The notes beneath the pieces are model-generated. The model made no database searches, was not told the DNA's origin, and was given only the letters and a program-made list of their open reading frames with translations. DNA of 27,753 nt, from positions 1 to 27,753 of the forward strand of contig UZAN01046945.1 in NCBI GenBank assembly GCA_900618425.1, read 5' to 3'. Shown here one piece after another: positions 26,556-27,753 of the stretch. Each line of letters opens with the position of its first letter. Within the stretch, counting starts at the first letter, position 1. Both the position numbers and the translations under genes were made by a program. The stretch comes from Echinostoma caproni. Taxonomy: Eukaryota; Platyhelminthes; Trematoda; Plagiorchiida; Echinostomatidae.

Positions 26556-27753
26556 TTGTACAGCGTAAAACAGCGAAGCAAACTTCACTGATCGCTGTCA
26601 AACTCGTATTGCATACAAGGTAAGTGATAGTGTGTAAGAAGGACAGTGATTGGATCTATTTTTAGGGAAGGGAAAAGAAAGCTAACCCCTACGGTCAACA
26701 CACAGAGTAAACAGTTCAACTGTGCATATATACTATTTCGAACATTCTGGTCTGATAAGAAGTGACAACATGATCGCCATTGCTGGTCGTTTGCAGCCAT
26801 GACCTTCAGTGTCTCCAACCATGCGGTTTCGGAGTCTTTTGGACCCCAACCCGGAAGACGAGAGATACCTACTCTACATAATCACTCTGTGCATTTTTTC
26901 ATGCTTCGTCTCCGTCATCTGCTGGCCTCCACGTGGCTTTCTCCAGCCTACAACAGCCACTGCAAACAAGGAGCGTTGCGATAGACGACCGTCGGACATA
27001 CGCAAGACGTGTCTTAACCAACGGAGCCCACTGAGCTGGATTCGATGAGACAGAGGGTTCTTGTTTGATATATTCCCAAACACCCAACGACTTACTTCCA
27101 AGTTACTAACCCGCTCACTCCATCCCACTTGGGCCAGACTATGTAAGCACTGATTGTCGAACACTGCTAAACAACGGGTGTCTTCTACCCGCAAATTTAA
27201 GGTCTTACAACCGTCCAGCAGAACTGATCGTACCGTGGTGCAGTATACGCGACTTTTCAACTTCAGTGAAATGTCACATCGCCGCCACAGGTGTTTAAGT
27301 TCTGCGTACGCTGCTCAAGCCTTAGAAATGCGGGCGGTTATCTCCTTTGATGCGTTACCGTCGTTGGTCACGAAGCTACCTAAGTACGGGAAGCAGTCAA
27401 CTTTAGCTAATTCCTGACCGTCTTGTTGCAGAACAGAACTTGGCGACACCCAGTCTTGCAGCATCACTTTGCACTTAAAAGATGCAAAGCAGATGCCGAA
27501 CGGAGCGACAGAAATTGTTAATCTGTCAAGTGTTCTTTGCGCATTCTCCATAGATTCGAACAGGCAAATGGTGTCGTCAGCGTATTCCAGATCGCACGGC
27601 TTTTCTCCAGCTACCCATTCAATACCTACATTTTGCAGACCACTTAGTGTGTTCTCCAGTATTTCGTCCGTGCCGAAATTGAACAGGAACGGCGAAAGAG
27701 GGTATCCTTGACGAACACCGCTGCTAGTTACGAACGACCTACTCAGCTCGCCG
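26538..27753 (-). mobile_element. RTE-type retrotransposon, RT to 3' end, continuing past the window edge
   Basis: From the right edge on the minus strand: SSGVRQGYPLSPFLFNF (RT motif B), LEYADDTICLFES (catalytic YADD), CFASFKCKVMLQDW, FPYLGSFVT, ITARISKA, one TGA stop (27317-27315), then LKHLWRRCDISL, RVYCTTVRSVLLDGCKTL, LRWLRHVLRM, RLSQRS. After a single frame change near 26875 come SRLPGWGPKD and WLETLKVMAANDQQWRSCC (to about 26757). A 3' UTR of roughly 200 bases ends in (TGA)6 (26538-26555 complement). This is the best-preserved element here: one stop and one frameshift over about 330 codons. Endonuclease and 5' end lie outside. Confidence 0.92.

Noticed and set aside
27154..27711. Plus-strand frames of 80-87 codons at the right edge
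   Set aside because: They are antisense shadows of the minus-strand RTE reverse transcriptase with YADD and downstream blocks.
1..27753. Bacterial-style features: operons, CRISPR arrays, toxin-antitoxin pairs, phage genes
   Set aside because: No array of regular direct repeats with spacers, no ribosome-binding-site-led gene runs, and the only cellular gene has spliceosomal introns.

Overview
The window looks like nuclear DNA of a metazoan, most probably a digenean flatworm (trematode). There is no bacterial gene layout: open frames are short, and the one convincing cellular gene is split into small exons separated by kilobase introns full of decayed retrotransposons. The repeat mix (RTE and CR1 non-LTR elements, Ty3/Gypsy, and a tRNA-like element with a hammerhead-like core) and the gene's intron pattern (a 41-bp 5' intron, long 3' introns) both fit trematodes. 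Genus and species cannot be fixed from sequence alone.

The host gene is an OTU-family deubiquitinase of the OTUD6/OTUD6B type on the minus strand. Six exons, each flanked by GT/AG signals and joining in frame, run from 21932 down to a stop codon at 9775-9777. They encode 250 residues: a basic linker, the Asp/Cys part of the OTU active site, the middle of the domain, and the C-terminal catalytic His segment. The start codon and first exon(s) were not found and probably lie beyond 27753. Another possible minus-strand exon is at 5425-5537.

Layout: 1-4.1 kb is largely unrecognised, with a 3'-terminal RTE scrap at 2.3 kb and a striking 67-nt palindrome at 3.2 kb. 4.1-5.1 kb is the RT and C-terminal part of a CR1-like element (minus). 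5.9-8.1 kb is an RTE-type element (plus), broken by frameshifts and an insertion of about 300 bp. 9.8-21.9 kb is the OTUD6 gene. Its introns hold a tRNA-like/hammerhead-like SINE (11.1-11.5 kb), a tRNA-derived SINE (14.9 kb), two RTE 3' fragments (15.4 and 16.9 kb), a 630-bp assembly gap next to an AT microsatellite, and a degenerate minisatellite. 22.1-23.2 kb has Ty3/Gypsy RNase H (minus) and integrase (plus) pieces facing away from each other. 23.4-24.3 kb is a CR1 endonuclease (minus). 25.2-26.3 kb is a second CR1-like element with a PHD-like finger (plus). 26.26-26.54 kb is a CR1 RT fragment (minus), interrupted at base resolution by the 3' end of an RTE element (minus) that runs off the right edge.

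Functionally only the OTUD6 gene looks alive. Every transposon copy has stops, frameshifts or lost catalytic residues. All protein identifications rest on motif recognition by eye; no database search was run.
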